Assembly (NCBI GenBank): GCA_963989385.1
Contig: OZ022502.1
Location: forward strand, 49,593,454-49,657,453
Source of the DNA: Ctena decussata
Lineage: Eukaryota > Mollusca > Bivalvia > Lucinida > Lucinidae
Reading direction: 5' to 3'
DNA: 64,000 nucleotides
In this document: one piece after another, positions 11,332 to 22,320 of the stretch
Position numbering within the stretch: the stretch's first letter is position 1
Layout of the letters: the number at the start of each line of letters is the position of its first letter
Position numbers and translations under genes: made by a program
The notes under the pieces: generated by a model
The model's database searches: none
What the model was told of the DNA's origin: nothing
The model's input: the letters and a program-made list of their open reading frames with translations, nothing else

Positions 11332-11985
11332 ATTGGTTATCCCTCGGGGGATAACCATATTAAGATAGGAATTCGTACTCGATTTGCTAAAATAAAGGTC
11401 CCACTATTTCCCGGTACTTCTACATTTGGCACACCCTGATATAGGGTTCTCGCCAGCATCGCTAATGCATGATCTTTATAGCTTATATCTTAAAACACTT
11501 TATCTCACCCTTTACAAACAGTTACCTGAAAGTTCAGTTATCACTTAACAGAACAGAGCAATAACAAGTTCTGCTTGATTAACGCTCTATTTACCGGTAT
11601 TTGCTCCCATAGTTTGGCGCTCCCAGCTGCAGGGTCCCTTCCAGCATTGCTAAGACATGAGCTGTAAAACTTATCCTGAACACTTCATCTCGCCTAATAC
11701 AAGAATCTCACCTAATACAAGCACTTACCAGAGAGTACAGTCCACTTACGAAGAGCCATTACTAAGCAGTACAGGTCATCTAACAAAAGTCAATAGCACT
11801 GAAGCTCACTTGATACAAGCTATCACTAGACAAAAAGAAAAAGCTGTCAAACTCGCCACTTACCTACAGCTTCAACAAATCTAAGAATACAATAAAAAGT
11901 AACTTGTGTTGCTGCCAAGTTTCTGCTTTACCACTTGCATCCTATAGATTCATTTGCTAAGGGATAACCGCTCAAGCTTTTTCAA
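11332..11985 (-). repeat. Interspersed repeat R1, uninterrupted copy
   Basis: Begins with the palindrome GGTTATCCCTCGGGGGATAACC and ends near AAGGGATAACCGC. Its reverse complement matches, nearly base for base, the two flanks of the LTR element (41160-41389 joined to 50362-50440). It reads GATGACCTGTACTGC across the point where the LTR element inserted elsewhere. Fragments of its other end recur near 54280 and 55560-55665. Confidence 0.75.
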
Positions 11986-12605
11986 ACAAAAGCTAAACTT
12001 GTGATATTAACGTAGTAGTAGTATTTCAATTCTCATATCGACGTTGCCCCCGCACCTCAGCGGAACGAATCCATAGCCGCTGCAACGGGGCGCCGAGCGT
12101 CCGTCCATTTACAGTCATGGTAACTTTTTAGGTAATCTAAATTATAGAAAATTTACAGTAGCTATGTATCAAACATGGCTTGAGTCATTGCGACGTGTTC
12201 CAGTCTGATCACTCACAGATGTCCTGTTCACGTCAACTGTTCTTTATACCCATGTTTGGATGACATTTGGTTGGCTTAATTATATGTCTTGTATATCGGT
12301 CAGTGGAAGACTTGAAGAGAAAAAAAAACAACTTTATTGCCTCAAAAATAATAAAACAATAACATTAATAAAAAATAATAATAAATAACATTGAGTCAAA
12401 ACTTTACAACCTTTATTCTATTTTAAAAGTGTTATCGTACATGTATCAGTACATGTACTAAGATTAAGTTATCTACGTGGAATCTACGTACTAAAAATCG
12501 TAATTGAAGTGAAGGGTGAAAACCCTGATGCAGAGTGCAGTCTGCTCTGTGTCTGAAGTGTTTGTCCCAGTATTTAAGTCATTGTGGCACGATTTTGTTT
12601 TACAG
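11986..12605 (+). other. Intron, no further gene seen
   Basis: A/T-rich intron between stalk and transmembrane exons, including an A-rich stretch at about 12318-12395. No recognisable exon. Confidence 0.5.
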
Positions 12606-12684
12606 ATGTCATTACGGGCATCGTGGTAGGAGCAATATTTCTTGTTGCGTCGACAGCCTTGGTTATAGCTTTCATTCGACGGAG
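12606..12684 (+). CDS. Transmembrane exon of the LDLa receptor gene
   Basis: Acceptor TTTTACAG ends at 12605 and donor GTACGT starts at 12685. It is 79 bases, entering in phase 1 and leaving in phase 2. It encodes VITGIVVGAIFLVASTALV followed by IAFIRRR: a single hydrophobic helix of about 22 residues and a basic stop-transfer sequence, so the LDLa part is outside and the C-terminus cytoplasmic. Phase is continuous with the stalk exon before and the tail exon after. Confidence 0.88.
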
Positions 12685-12905
12685 GTACGTATCATCCGTA
12701 TTTTATGTTTATCCTCGAGTAACAATCGCGAGCGCATGCAAAATCTCAATTAACAAGGTATACCCCATGACGGATTTTATTGGTTCTGGTACCAGCTCAG
12801 GGATACGGAGATTAAGTTTCAGAATACAGATATTACTTTAAAATGTTATTTGGCTATATTTTCAAGCATGCCACTCATATTTAGAGAAGCTTTCATACAA
12901 AAGTC

Positions 12906-12970
12906 CATTTCATTATAAAATTTATGAAACTCGCCAAAGGTGAATTTCATAAATTTTATATGAAATTTCC
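12906..12970. repeat. Palindrome
   Basis: TATAAAATTTATGAAA faces TTTCATAAATTTTATA around CTCGCCAAAGGTGAA. A short hairpin element in the intron. Confidence 0.55.
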
Positions 12971-13360
12971 CAGGGAAGTGGCCATGGATGTGAGATTCTG
13001 TTTACCATTCAAGTATGACCATTTTACTTTGCATTTTTCTCCGAGAGTTTGACAAAACAATTTGTTACAAACGACATCGTAGTGTTCGGCGCCTTAGATG
13101 TGCGATCCTATGATGTTACTCATTTTGCGATAAACTGAATTCAGGGGGTCAGTTCTGAAAATTTTCGGGTACGGAGCAATAAACTGGAGTGTTAATGTGG
13201 CCTCTCAGTTTTCAAAACTTACACTTGCTGTGCATTTTGCAAAGTGTTTGCAAGGTGCAAATGCATCAAACTGACATAAATTCAATAACGCAGCTGTCGG
13301 TATTTTTGCATTGGCAGTGGCAGCAATATCTCTTATCGGTAACTGGCTTGGTCCCTTTCT

Positions 13361-14672
13361 ATGGAAGCCGATGGAGGGCATTTTGATGTGACATTTTGAC
13401 TTGTGACTTTTGACTTGTGACATTTGACTTCCGACTTGTGACTTTTGATTTTTGACTTGTGACTTGCCTGGGGCCTATGAAAAGCTAACAAAATTCTTTT
13501 TTTTTGTCAAAATATATCAGGTGACCTAGTTTTGTGTGTTTGTTGGTGTGGAGAGGTGAACTGGAGTGGTAAGGTGCATGCACTGATAGAGTTTCAAAGG
13601 TCTGGGGCCTATGTATCTTTATGTGAAAGTAGGTCATAGTGACTTAGTTTCGTGTGTGTGTGTGTGTGGATTGGGGGGTGGGGTGCTAGAGTGGTAAGGT
13701 GCATGTCACTTATAGCGTTTAAAGGTTTGGAGCGTATGTGTTTTTTGGTGAAAGTAGTTCATTGTGACTTAGCTTTGTGTGTGGTGCAGGAGGGTGGCAG
13801 AGAAATGATAGACGAGAGAAAAATAATAAAACAACCCCCGCCCGGACCTACTGCAAGTACAGTAGGCCCTTGCTCTGTCCGACACTGGAAGTTATAACCA
13901 GCACCATTGCCCCACCACCACCCCCTGCATAAGTCATAGCCCTGGATAGCATTTTGACTTGCCATATAGAACAAGACTTTTGACTTAAGACTTTTGACTT
14001 AACACTTATGACTCGTGACTTTTGAGTTATGCATAAGTCATAACTCAAAAGTAACAAGTCATAAGTGTTTAGTCGAAAGTCTTAAGTCACAAGTCGTAAG
14101 TCGCCAGTTGGTCTATAATTTCTCTTCTCTTCCTCTGTCTTTGGAAGACGGCCCGATATAGACTGAAATACTGTCTCAAAGGGCCGTTAAACCCAAAACA
14201 ACCAATGACTTATGCACCTCATCACTCCAGGTCACTCTCCATAAAACTAGGTCACTGTGACTTGCTTTCACGAAAAAATACCGAATATTTAGTTGTCGAG
14301 GGCAGCCCCATGACTTGCTTTTGACCTTTGATCTTTGAAACTCCATCAGTGCATGCACCTTACCACTCTAGCACCCCCATCACAACCACCACCCACACAA
14401 AACTAGGTCAATATGAACTACTTTCAAATTAAGGTACATAGGCCCCAGACTTTAAAAGCACTCCAGTTCACCCCCTCACACCCCCACACACACAAAACTA
14501 GGTCACTGTGACATATTTTTTTTCTATAAAAAGATGCATTATTTGGCCTTTTATAGGCCCCAGACAAGTCACAAGTCAAAACTCACAAGTCAAAAGTCGC
14601 AAGTCAAAAGTAATAAGTCAAAAGTCACAAGTCACAATATCACAAGTCAAAATGTCCCCCATCGGCTTCCAT
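13361..14672. repeat. Large inverted repeat (fold-back element)
   Basis: The outer ends ATGGAAGCCGATGG (13361) and CCATCGGCTTCCAT (ending 14672) are complementary. Next come arrays of GACTTGTGACTTTTGACTTG on the left and CAAGTCAAAAGTCACAAGTC on the right, then GGGGCCTATG / ATAGGCCCC and TGTGTGTGTG / CACACACACA segments. Arms are roughly 500 bp and imperfect. A second GACTTTTGACTT/AAGTCAAAAGT palindrome lies at about 13950-14110. The whole element is inside the intron between transmembrane and tail exons. Confidence 0.7.
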
Positions 14673-14708
14673 ACTTTTCTGACTTATTTTCTGTTTAATT
14701 ACTTTCAG

Positions 14709-14784
14709 ACAAAACTCAAGGACTGGAAATCAAGACTTGTGGATACCTGATACTGAAGCGGAAATGAGCCCATTAAATCAGTAG
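14709..14784 (+). CDS. Terminal exon: cytoplasmic tail of the LDLa receptor gene
   Basis: The acceptor TTACTTTCAG ends at 14708. The first base completes the Arg codon split by the transmembrane exon (phase 2). The frame then encodes a 24-residue hydrophilic tail starting QNSRTG and ending EAEMSPLNQ before TAG at 14782-14784. The exon is short with no kinase or other domain. No endocytosis signal of NPxY or dileucine type is visible, so it may not act as a classical endocytic receptor. A possible poly(A) signal is not obvious close by. Confidence 0.8.
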
Positions 14785-14799
14785 TTATGCCTCCTTCCA

Positions 14800-14905
14800 A
14801 GCAGGCACATGACATCGTAATGACGTGGTACTGACGTCGATGCGACGTGATCACGTCGCATCGACGTCAGTACGACGTCACTTCCAGGTCATGTGCCTGC
14901 TGGGA
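14800..14905. repeat. GACGTC palindromic element, well conserved copy
   Basis: Arms CAGGCACATGAC and GTCATGTGCCTG flank GACGTCGATGCGACGTGATC and its mirror CACGTCGCATCGACGTC. It lies just downstream of the receptor gene stop codon, possibly within its 3' UTR. Confidence 0.65.
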
Positions 14906-15702
14906 ATTAAGTTGTTTGGATACACTTCCATATGTTTTCATCATTTATTCCAAGTAAAACAACTTTCGAGACTTCCTATTACCTTTGCTAGACGAAAAGT
15001 TTCTTCAAAAATGGTGTTTGCTATTAAAGGAAAGAATTTGCTTTTTGGTTGACCCTCATAGAGATGGAAGGCAAAAAAGAAACCCCGTAACAGTAGCAGT
15101 GTATCAATTCCTCTTAGTCTCACTGAGTACGGACCCAAAGAAACATTTTGTATGTGGTAAAGTGAAACGGGCATGCCGGATCCGATGTGAACCTGGGCAT
15201 ACAGTATGTGTGATACTGTATATGGCACGAGGGAACTAGCCTACCAGTATGGGCAGTCCGTTTTCTTTTCATATATGTTTTGGGTGATTTGCACATACTT
15301 TAACCAGAGTGCTCATACAGCAAGTGTGCAAACTGGTTTGAGCATGCGCACTTTCACTACTGGGCTACCTGAAGACAGCACGAGTTAGGATTTTTATCAG
15401 AGGTACCTTCGTTCTCACTATTGGACTTGTCCATGCTTATCATATTTGGATGAGTCCATTCTAGTTTTAGGGGTTTCTGATGAATGTTTTTACTAATTTT
15501 ATTGTATTTTGCATAGAAATTCCTGCGATAAACAGTGTTGACCCTGGTCAGATTTTGTGTCCTGCAGCGTCTGAAATAGGTCTGCACTGTTTGCATATGT
15601 CCCTGAAACGGGTTTCTGGTCTGAAAAGGGTTACATAGGAGGGAAGAGTGACAAAGTTTAAACTTAAAATTAGGATGTAGTAACTTCAGTCAATTTTATT
15701 AA
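14906..15702. other. No gene seen
   Basis: Short open frames only. None shows a domain or splice pattern. Confidence 0.45.
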
Positions 15703-15940
15703 GGTGACTGGACACTCTTTCAGGGGAAGCAACTATTCCAGTTTCATTACTTGCCACCTATCTAAATTGGAGTCAACTCTTAAAAGAAAAGAATTTGCTC
15801 CACTAGGAGCAAATTCTATCCTTTAAGAGTAGACCTCGGTTTAGAAACGTTTCTTTGTTCAGAAAAGCGAACAGGAGGTCACAAAAGTGGTTTCCCTTTG
15901 TAAAAACGGCTGAACATGCTTGGCGGTGTACCCATTCACC
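15703..15940. mobile_element. Complete family B MITE with TTAA flanks
   Basis: A 238-bp element starting GGTGACTGGACACTC and ending CCCATTCACC, flanked on both sides by TTAA (15699-15702 and 15941-15944). The centre is an inverted repeat around TTTGCTCCACTAGGAGCAAA. The TTAA duplication is characteristic of piggyBac-type insertion, although GGTGA is not the usual piggyBac terminus. Class assignment is inference. Confidence 0.7.
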
Positions 15941-15944
15941 TTAA

Positions 15945-17608
15945 GATAGGTGCCCTATATGCACATATCTATTGTTTTGTTGCATTATTATTATTGTTTG
16001 TTGATATGTTGTTCGTTTATGTTTCGTGCAATGCTTTCGATTGCTCCGTTTCTTTCAACTCGAAAACATGACTTTTGCTCAGTAACTTTGATACAATAAA
16101 ATTTTCAAATATTGTTACCAAGGAGAAGTTATCAGTCTGGTGTGTGTCTGGTGTGTGTGTTGGTATTTTCAGAAAAGTTTGCCTCTAAATGTTGACAAGT
16201 CCCCGTATTGTAAGAGACACGAAGAAAATTCCCAGAATGCACATACATATCAGTTATATTATAAGGCGTCTGGGCTAATGTTAGATATCATCTCTTGTAC
16301 AAAAGTGTCTATTTTTCACTCTTATTGTAGGAATGAATTTTATTTTTGTGGATTTTATCGATGTGTAAACGCCGGCGAATCACTCACAAACTAAATAAAG
16401 CCCGAAGGGTTTTATGTTAAGTTTGTGAGTGATTCGCCGGCGTTTACACATCCATAAAATCCACAAAAATAAAATTCATTTCTTATAATTCCAACTCTGT
16501 CATTTTTGTCACAAATGTGAGCTATATCGAGTATTTTAGAAACTGCCGCAAAGAAAATAGTCCAAGTAGTTCCCGATATCTGGTTCAGGGGATTTGTCGA
16601 TGTATAAACGCCGTATTCTGTACGCTCGTGATCAGTCAAATGGCATTAAACTAGCAATAAAAAATGGAGTTGGAATTATATCGTATTAACCCTAATAAAA
16701 GCTTCTGCTGTAATAACCCTCCCCCTGCCTTTTATCCGAAAATATGTTATATTAACTTGCAAGAATTCCCGTTTCCTTCTCTGGATGAGGTAGCTTTTTG
16801 ACATGGGGACTAAAGGAGCAAAGTCTTTCCCTTAAGAGTTGACCCCTACTGAGAAGGAGGTAAAAACAGCAGAGTTGCTTCCTCTGCAAGTATTCCCACT
16901 CACCTTAATACTGTTTATTAGAGGTACTTGGTAGTGGCTCATTTACTACACTATATAGGTTCTGTATAACCACCCTCCCCGTTTCTCGCAAAATATAACG
17001 CCCCGGGACGTTTGATGGGATAAATATGATATTCATTACTGCAAAAGAAATCAATTTCTAATTTCTTATAAATTTAAAGCTGTCTTAATGGGTCTTCAAA
17101 AGGGTACACACAGGCATCAGTGTATCAGAGCATACGATATCTGTTGGTATGCATATGCGGATATGCAAATAGTGTTCTTGCAGATATTGATGGCTTTGTA
17201 GTTTCATTACCATATTATCATTGACAGCAACAATAGTAACTTCTTTCCTTTAGAACTAATTAACCACCATTGAGAAGGGAAGTAACTATAAAAATGACAG
17301 AGTTGCGCCCCCCACCCCCTCCTTTTTATTGTGTGTTCTGTCATCTTAGGTTTTTAATGCCAGTAGGCTGCAGGAAAAGTGTATATTATGCTAGAAAATC
17401 ACTGAACCCGATAAATACAGTTGTGCGTACTTTATGCAGTTCTTTAGTTTCGATTTACATCAACTTGAGAAGAGAGAGTCCGTTTGCGTACGGTATGTTC
17501 GCTCAAATAATGCATGTTTTCGTGTCTGTTTCAATACATGCTGTCAGTCAAACATACGCTGTCATTCAAACATTCATATTTACATTGGCTAACTGGTAAA
17601 CATCGAAT
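15945..17608. other. Intergenic repeats, no gene
   Basis: Contains the long palindrome at 16331-16481 and family B fragments at about 16770-16915 and 17225-17300. Open frames are short and lack support. Confidence 0.5.
16331..16481. repeat. Near-perfect palindrome, arms of about 61 bp
   Basis: The left arm starts GAATGAATTTTATTTTTGTG and contains AAACGCCGGCGAATCACTCA. The right arm is its complement with one or two differences, separated by a loop of about 28 bases that includes CCCGAAGGG. A partial related sequence (ATGTATAAACGCCG) follows at 16600. Confidence 0.75.
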
Positions 17609-17843
17609 TGAACACGTGACAAACCAACAAACTGGCATGTGCGCCCAGCGAAGACTCAGATCAGCCTGGGCATCCGCCCAGTCTGGCCAGAGTCTTCGCT
17701 GTCCGCATGAAGCTAGCTTAGGCCATTAGCTACCCTTTAAGCGCAAAGCAAAGACTCTTATCAGACTGTGCGAATGCCCAGGCTGATCTGAGTCTTTGCT
17801 GGGCGCACATACCACTTTGTTGGTTTTGTCGTTTCGCGGCTCA
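17609..17843. repeat. Family A palindromic element, copy 2
   Basis: Left end degraded (ACACGTGACAAACCAACAAA), right end GGTTTTGTCGTTTCGCGGCTCA. Inner arms ATCAGCCTGGGCATCCGCCC and complement retained. Confidence 0.85.
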
Positions 17844-18150
17844 TATATCCATGTAACAATTCCTTTATCATCAGCACATTTTTTTTGTCTCAATTATTTG
17901 CGTTTTTGAAAGTTCACTCAGTCTGGTTACTTTTACATTGCAAAATTTGACAAATATGATTTTTAATACATGCTGCTTGTTTATTATTAATTTAGGTATT
18001 ACATTAGCCTCCTGACTGTACTCCTTCAGTTTCTCGTTGCGCGCACTCTTCCAGTGATCGTGTTCTCCTGGGATGCAATTATTGTCTACAAGGTTCCTCA
18101 AATACTTGGCCAGTGCACGCAACAAGAAATATTAGGCGTATATATATATA

Positions 18151-18549
18151 CCAAACAAAAAAAAAAGAAACGCACACAGTAATATTTTGGCATTTTCTTG
18201 GAAAATAAAAATAATTTAAAAAAATAAATTATGCGATATTGGAGATATACAATCGGACAGTTTAACCCGAAAATTTCATCTAACTGTGTCAATTCAGAAC
18301 TTTGTGACGCATCTCTGAACAAGGCAGGGGTCAGTTTTCAATGTCACAGTTTTCAATAAGGGGCCATTGTCAACGATTTCATTTATTCGTATTTTTCATG
18401 CATATGGAAGGTAAAGATACTCGATTACGCCATGATAAAGTTTGAGCAAGATTTGATCAGGAATATGGATTTTTAGACATTTTTTAATCATGCTATAAAA
18501 GGTAAATTAAACGGGAAAATCTTACTGTGTGCGTTTCTTTTTTGTTTGG
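18151..18549. mobile_element. Tc1/mariner-type MITE
   Basis: The inverted ends CCAAACAAAA...GAAACGCACACAGTAA (left) and TTACTGTGTGCGTTTC...TTTGTTTGG (right) are flanked by TA on both sides (18149-18150, 18550-18551). 399 bp without transposase coding. Confidence 0.75.
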
Positions 18550-18849
18550 TATAGTAAGAAAGCGTCTCTGCAAATGTGGGATAGAAATTAACAAAACTTA
18601 CAGCATTTACTGTAAAATCCATAGTCTTCGAATTTACCTCGTCAATAGTGGCCAATGAAACTTTCAAAAACGCAAAATCGGAACTCATAAACCGCGTACA
18701 GTAGGAATCACTGTATATTTGTCGGGTACAGTGAGTTTTTAGCATGGTTTATGGCTGGAAACGATTATCAAACAGAGAGTAAGTCAAGTCAATAGCAACT
18801 TTTTTCATTTATTCATTCATTTATTTGGTGCTTAATCAGCATTCATCTT

Positions 18850-19080
18850 TTAAGGTGTATGGATATAAAGGTATTTTTTCCCACCAGTTTTTCGAAGAGA
18901 GACAACTTTTTTTCTGAGTTCTTGTTTGCTTCTCTGGGTGACAAAACCTTTTTAAAAAGAGGTCTACTCTTCAAGGAGGAAAGAATCTTCGGGTAGAGGA
19001 GCAAATTCTTTCTTTCAGAGTCGACCAGCAAAAAAAAATTGAAAATGTCAGAGTTGTTTCCCTTGAAAGTTTATCGGATC
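18850..19080. repeat. Family B copy
   Basis: Starts TTAAGGTGTATGG and has the central TCTTCAAGGAGGAAAGAATC / AAATTCTTTCTTTCAGAGTC inverted repeat. Its 3' end is degraded. A family A copy starts 19 bases later. Confidence 0.6.
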
Positions 19081-19098
19081 TTCTGCAAGGTCCGAATA

Positions 19099-19332
19099 TG
19101 AGTCACGACACGACAAAACCAACAAAGTGGCATGTGCGCCCAGCGAAGACTCAGATCAGCCTGGGCATCTGCCCAGTCTGATCAGAACCTTCACTGTCCG
19201 CATGGAGCTCTCGCAGGCCCTAAGCTTTCCAACAAGTATACGGCAAAGAGTCTGCTCAGACGGGCGGCTGGCCAGGCTGAGTCTTCACTGGGCGCACCTG
19301 CTGCTTTGTTGGTTTTGTCGTGTCGAGGCTCA
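19099..19332. repeat. Family A palindromic element, copy 3
   Basis: TGAGTCACGACACGACAAAA to TTTTGTCGTGTCGAGGCTCA with nested inner arms. It makes spurious open frames on both strands because the arms are complementary. Confidence 0.85.
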
Positions 19333-19455
19333 CTTATCTCCGGTATATGGTATGTATTTGAGCTTTGGTGGGTCAAAATGTTCTACATGTAACTTAAAGT
19401 TTTTCGTAGAAATTAGTGATAAAAAAGTTATAATTCTGTAAGGAAATTCACATGT

Positions 19456-19563
<108 letters not shown>

Positions 19564-19653
19564 GAGGTAGCTTATTTATCAGAGGTAGATTAGATACCAC
19601 ACAATATATTTGAATTTGACAGTTATTTTCAACTGAAATTCCTTAAGATTTCC

Positions 19654-19797
19654 TTAGTCGTTGAATCTGATTTTATCGGTAATCCTGTCCGACTTCTTTA
19701 CGTTGTTTTTAAACATTTCGACAGTGGGTCTGCCCGAATCGCTCTTGTTTCTCACGGTAATGGTCCTGTCTCCCACACGCCCGGTAGCCCCACGAAC
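19654..19797 (-). CDS. Secreted cationic precursor gene, exon 6 (terminal)
   Basis: The minus-strand acceptor CCTTTCAG ends at 19798. The exon enters in phase 0, reads VRGATGRVGDRTITVRNKS onward and ends DKIRFND before TAA at 19654-19656 (47 codons plus stop). It is basic, has no cysteine and no transmembrane stretch. Its GRPTVEMF ... DKIRF ending looks to me like the short C-terminal tails of some bacterial polymorphic-toxin domains. That resemblance is from memory and weak. It joins exon 5 in frame. Confidence 0.75.
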   Translation of the reverse strand, partial: VRGATGRVGDRTITVRNKSDSGRPTVEMFKNNVKKSDRITDKIRFND

Positions 19798-19983
19798 CTG
19801 AAAGGAAAATATACACGTATTAGCATTGATTATAAAAAATACACCTCATCTTTCGGACAATGTAATCCACACTCTACTAATTCCTGTGTCTCATCCAGTC
19901 TTGAATTTGGACAAGTCCTGTTTTCCGGCACAGAATGTTTTATAAACCGATACTTAAATGGTTAATAGCGTAGACCTCGACTA

Positions 19984-20275
19984 AACTGATTGCCGAACCG
20001 CGAAGCGCAGTCGGTAGCGCGTCTGACTCAAGATCCAGAGGTCCCGGGCTCGATACCCGGTCCGGCCACTTAATGCTTCCGTGGAGATTGATTCTTCCCC
20101 TTTTCCTGACTGAAGAGTGCTAGTTGTCAGTTACTGGCGAAAGAAGGTGCACTCAGTCCTGGTACAACGCTTAAAAGGTCTAAGCCTGCCCAGGAACAGG
20201 GTGGTTAGGTTCGCTGGCCGTCCCAGTCATCGCTGTTTACCGTGGACGTAAAGTAACAACACAACAAAAAACGTT
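19984..20275 (+). mobile_element. tRNA-derived SINE, full-length copy
   Basis: The head resembles a tRNA, with an A-box-like GCGCAGTCGGTAGCGCG and a B-box-like GGGCTCGATACCCGG. The body ends TAAGCCTGCCCAGGAACAGG, GTGGTTAGGTT, GTTTACCGTGGACGTAAAG and an ACAACAAAAA tail. Other copies are at 34259-34366 (+, truncated), 55275-55556 (-, full) and 63045-63186 (-, truncated). The structure fits a bivalve V-SINE (RUDI-like), which is inference. It lies in intron 5 of the secreted-precursor gene. Confidence 0.8.
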
Positions 20276-20489
20276 TTTATTTTCTTCGGAACTTCTGTCC
20301 CGATATTTTGAGTCATTATGGAGGACAATTACTCGTAAAACCTGACAAGTTTGCCATTTATCCTCCATTTCGAAATCCCCAGACTTTTCTCTGATTTTTC
20401 CCTGACATTTTACAGTTTTCCATACCCCTTTTACGGATCGAAAAGTTATTTTTCCTCTTAACTTCAACAGTGCTAGCTGTTTCACTTGG

Positions 20490-21075
20490 AGGGTTACTCT
20501 TAAAGTAAAGAATTTGCTCCCCAGGGGAGCAAATTCCTTTCTTTGAGAGTAACCCCAAATCAGGAGGGAGATATGCCTGACAGTCTCTCTAGAATGTATA
20601 TCCCTTCCCCTTGAACAGAATAAATATATTTTCTAAAAACTGTCATAGCCATTATTTACGAATTCCCTGATTTTTCAAGTCCGTTCCAAATTTCCCTGAC
20701 CAACCTCAAAATTCTCAGACTTTTCCTGACTTAGAAAAATATTCATTTTCCAGGTGTTTATCCCTGACTGTGGCAACCCTGAACCAGGTTCTGATTCCGA
20801 CGCCATTTTGTAAAAAAAAAAAAAAAAAACGATAAGTTTTCTCATTTTTCACTATTACAAAACTTTGATCCCTGCTACAATTTGTTCAGAAGTATGTGGA
20901 GAAATTAGAATTTCTATATCGTAAACATTCACGATAGTTTTCTTTACGCGAAATTTTACGAATTCACAAAACTCCAAAGAAGCCAATTCTTTCCTTTAAG
21001 AATGATCCGCATTGACAAGGAAGACAAATGCGAAAATGGCTAAGTTGATCCGTCTGAAAGCATATCCTTTTACCC
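20490..21075. repeat. Family B fragments in intron 5
   Basis: TCTTAAAGTAAAGAATTTGC / GCAAATTCCTTTCTTTGAGA is at about 20500-20550 and a half copy is at about 20960-21075. The sequence between is AT-rich with CCCTGA/TTCCCTGACC repeats and no gene. Confidence 0.5.
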
Positions 21076-21431
21076 TTACTTTAGGACTTGCAAACGTTTC
21101 TATTTTACAATAACTGAAAAAAAAAAAAAAAAAAAAAACAAGATCAGGGTCTAAGACTACAATCATTCCTTCATTCCTTAGAGTTAAGGTAACCATAACT
21201 TTAAAGGAGGTAATTTCGTGTCATAAAACTAGCTTTTAATGAGTATTTTTCTTTTCCAAAATAATTTTGAGTTAAATACTTTGTGTAAATCCCAGTCGGG
21301 TCCATAAGCCCAAAATTTCACATATTTTATTAGAATAAAAGTATAAAACACGACCTTGAAATATCAGACCTTAGAATGAAGATGGCCTTAAATTTAAGGA
21401 ATGATTGTAATTCTTGGCCCAGATATAAAAA

Positions 21432-21662
21432 AGCCGCAACACGACAAAACCAACAATGTGGTTGTGCGCCCAGCGCAGACTCAGATCGGGCATCCGCCCA
21501 GTATGATCAGACTCTTTGCTCAGTGCTTAAAGGGTAGCTAGGGTTCTAAGATACCTCCATGCGGATAGCGCATACTCTGATCATACTGGGCGGATGCCCA
21601 GGCTAATCTGAGTCTGCGCTGGTCGCACAACCACTTTGCTGGTTTTGTCGTGTCGCGGCTCA
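21432..21662. repeat. Family A palindromic element, copy 4
   Basis: AAGCCGCAACACGACAAAAC to GTTTTGTCGTGTCGCGGCTCA. It lies 38 bases downstream (minus sense) of the exon 5 donor. Confidence 0.85.
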
Positions 21663-21699
21663 AATGTAGAATGATTGCGAGATTAATGTGTTCACTCAC

Positions 21700-21863
21700 C
21701 CCGTTAGGCCCGTGAAATCGTTTGACATCAGTAGGTTTGGCTGATTTAAAGGTCTTAAATGCATCCCTGAAGTTACCCGGCCTTTCATATTGTCTGACCC
21801 TCATTTTAGGTTTGAAGGGGCTCGCTTGGGTCCCTCGTTGAATAACTCTTGCCGCTCTCCATC
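21700..21863 (-). CDS. Secreted cationic precursor gene, exon 5
   Basis: The acceptor CACTTTTCAG ends at 21864 and the donor GTGAGT starts at 21699. It is 164 bases, entering in phase 1 and leaving in phase 0. It encodes WRAARVIQRG, a Lys/Arg-rich stretch with FKPKMRVRQYERPG, and ends FHGPNG. It is strongly basic with no cysteine. The split Gly codon is completed exactly by exon 4. Confidence 0.78.
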
Positions 21864-21936
21864 CTGAAAAGTGTTATGAGAGAAAAAAGGCCACTAAGAC
21901 TCGAATATACCAATACATAATGCTATATATACTTAT

Positions 21937-21989
21937 GGACAAAAGTTCTGCACGGATGTTAAATTAACATCCGTGCTGAACTTTTGTCC
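21937..21989. repeat. Short perfect hairpin
   Basis: GGACAAAAGTTCTGCACGG faces CCGTGCTGAACTTTTGTCC around ATGTTAAATTAACAT. It looks like a two-ended remnant of a DNA transposon reduced to its inverted repeats. Confidence 0.6.
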
Positions 21990-22028
21990 TTTAGTGTACA
22001 AAGTGATCAGTATATCGACATAGTAATT

Positions 22029-22245
22029 GGTTACACTTTCAGGGGAAGCAACTCATATTTTTTTTGCCTCCCGGCCTCGCTCCTCAAAGAGCCAATTCTA
22101 TCCGTTAAGAGAAAGACCGCTTTTTAGAAGTGCTACCACATCGTCACCCTTGGAAGCAAACAGGAAGTCACAAAAGTTACCTTCCTTTGTAAAAATGGCG
22201 GGAAAAATACAGGTGTACCCATTCACTTTGATTCTTTATGAAGAA
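22029..22245. repeat. Family B copy
   Basis: TTACACTTTCAGGGGAAGCA to AGGTGTACCCATTCAC with AAAAATGGCGGGAAAAA near the right end. Intron 4. Confidence 0.6.
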
Positions 22246-22320
22246 AATACTCTGCCTTGTAAAAGTTAAGTATGTTGGTACGAGGCAGTTCCCGCCGCTG
22301 AGGGTACCAATTTTAACAGT

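Noticed and set aside
19984..20062. Functional tRNA gene
   Set aside because: The head has tRNA boxes, but the anticodon stem is imperfect and the sequence continues into a SINE body repeated elsewhere in the window.
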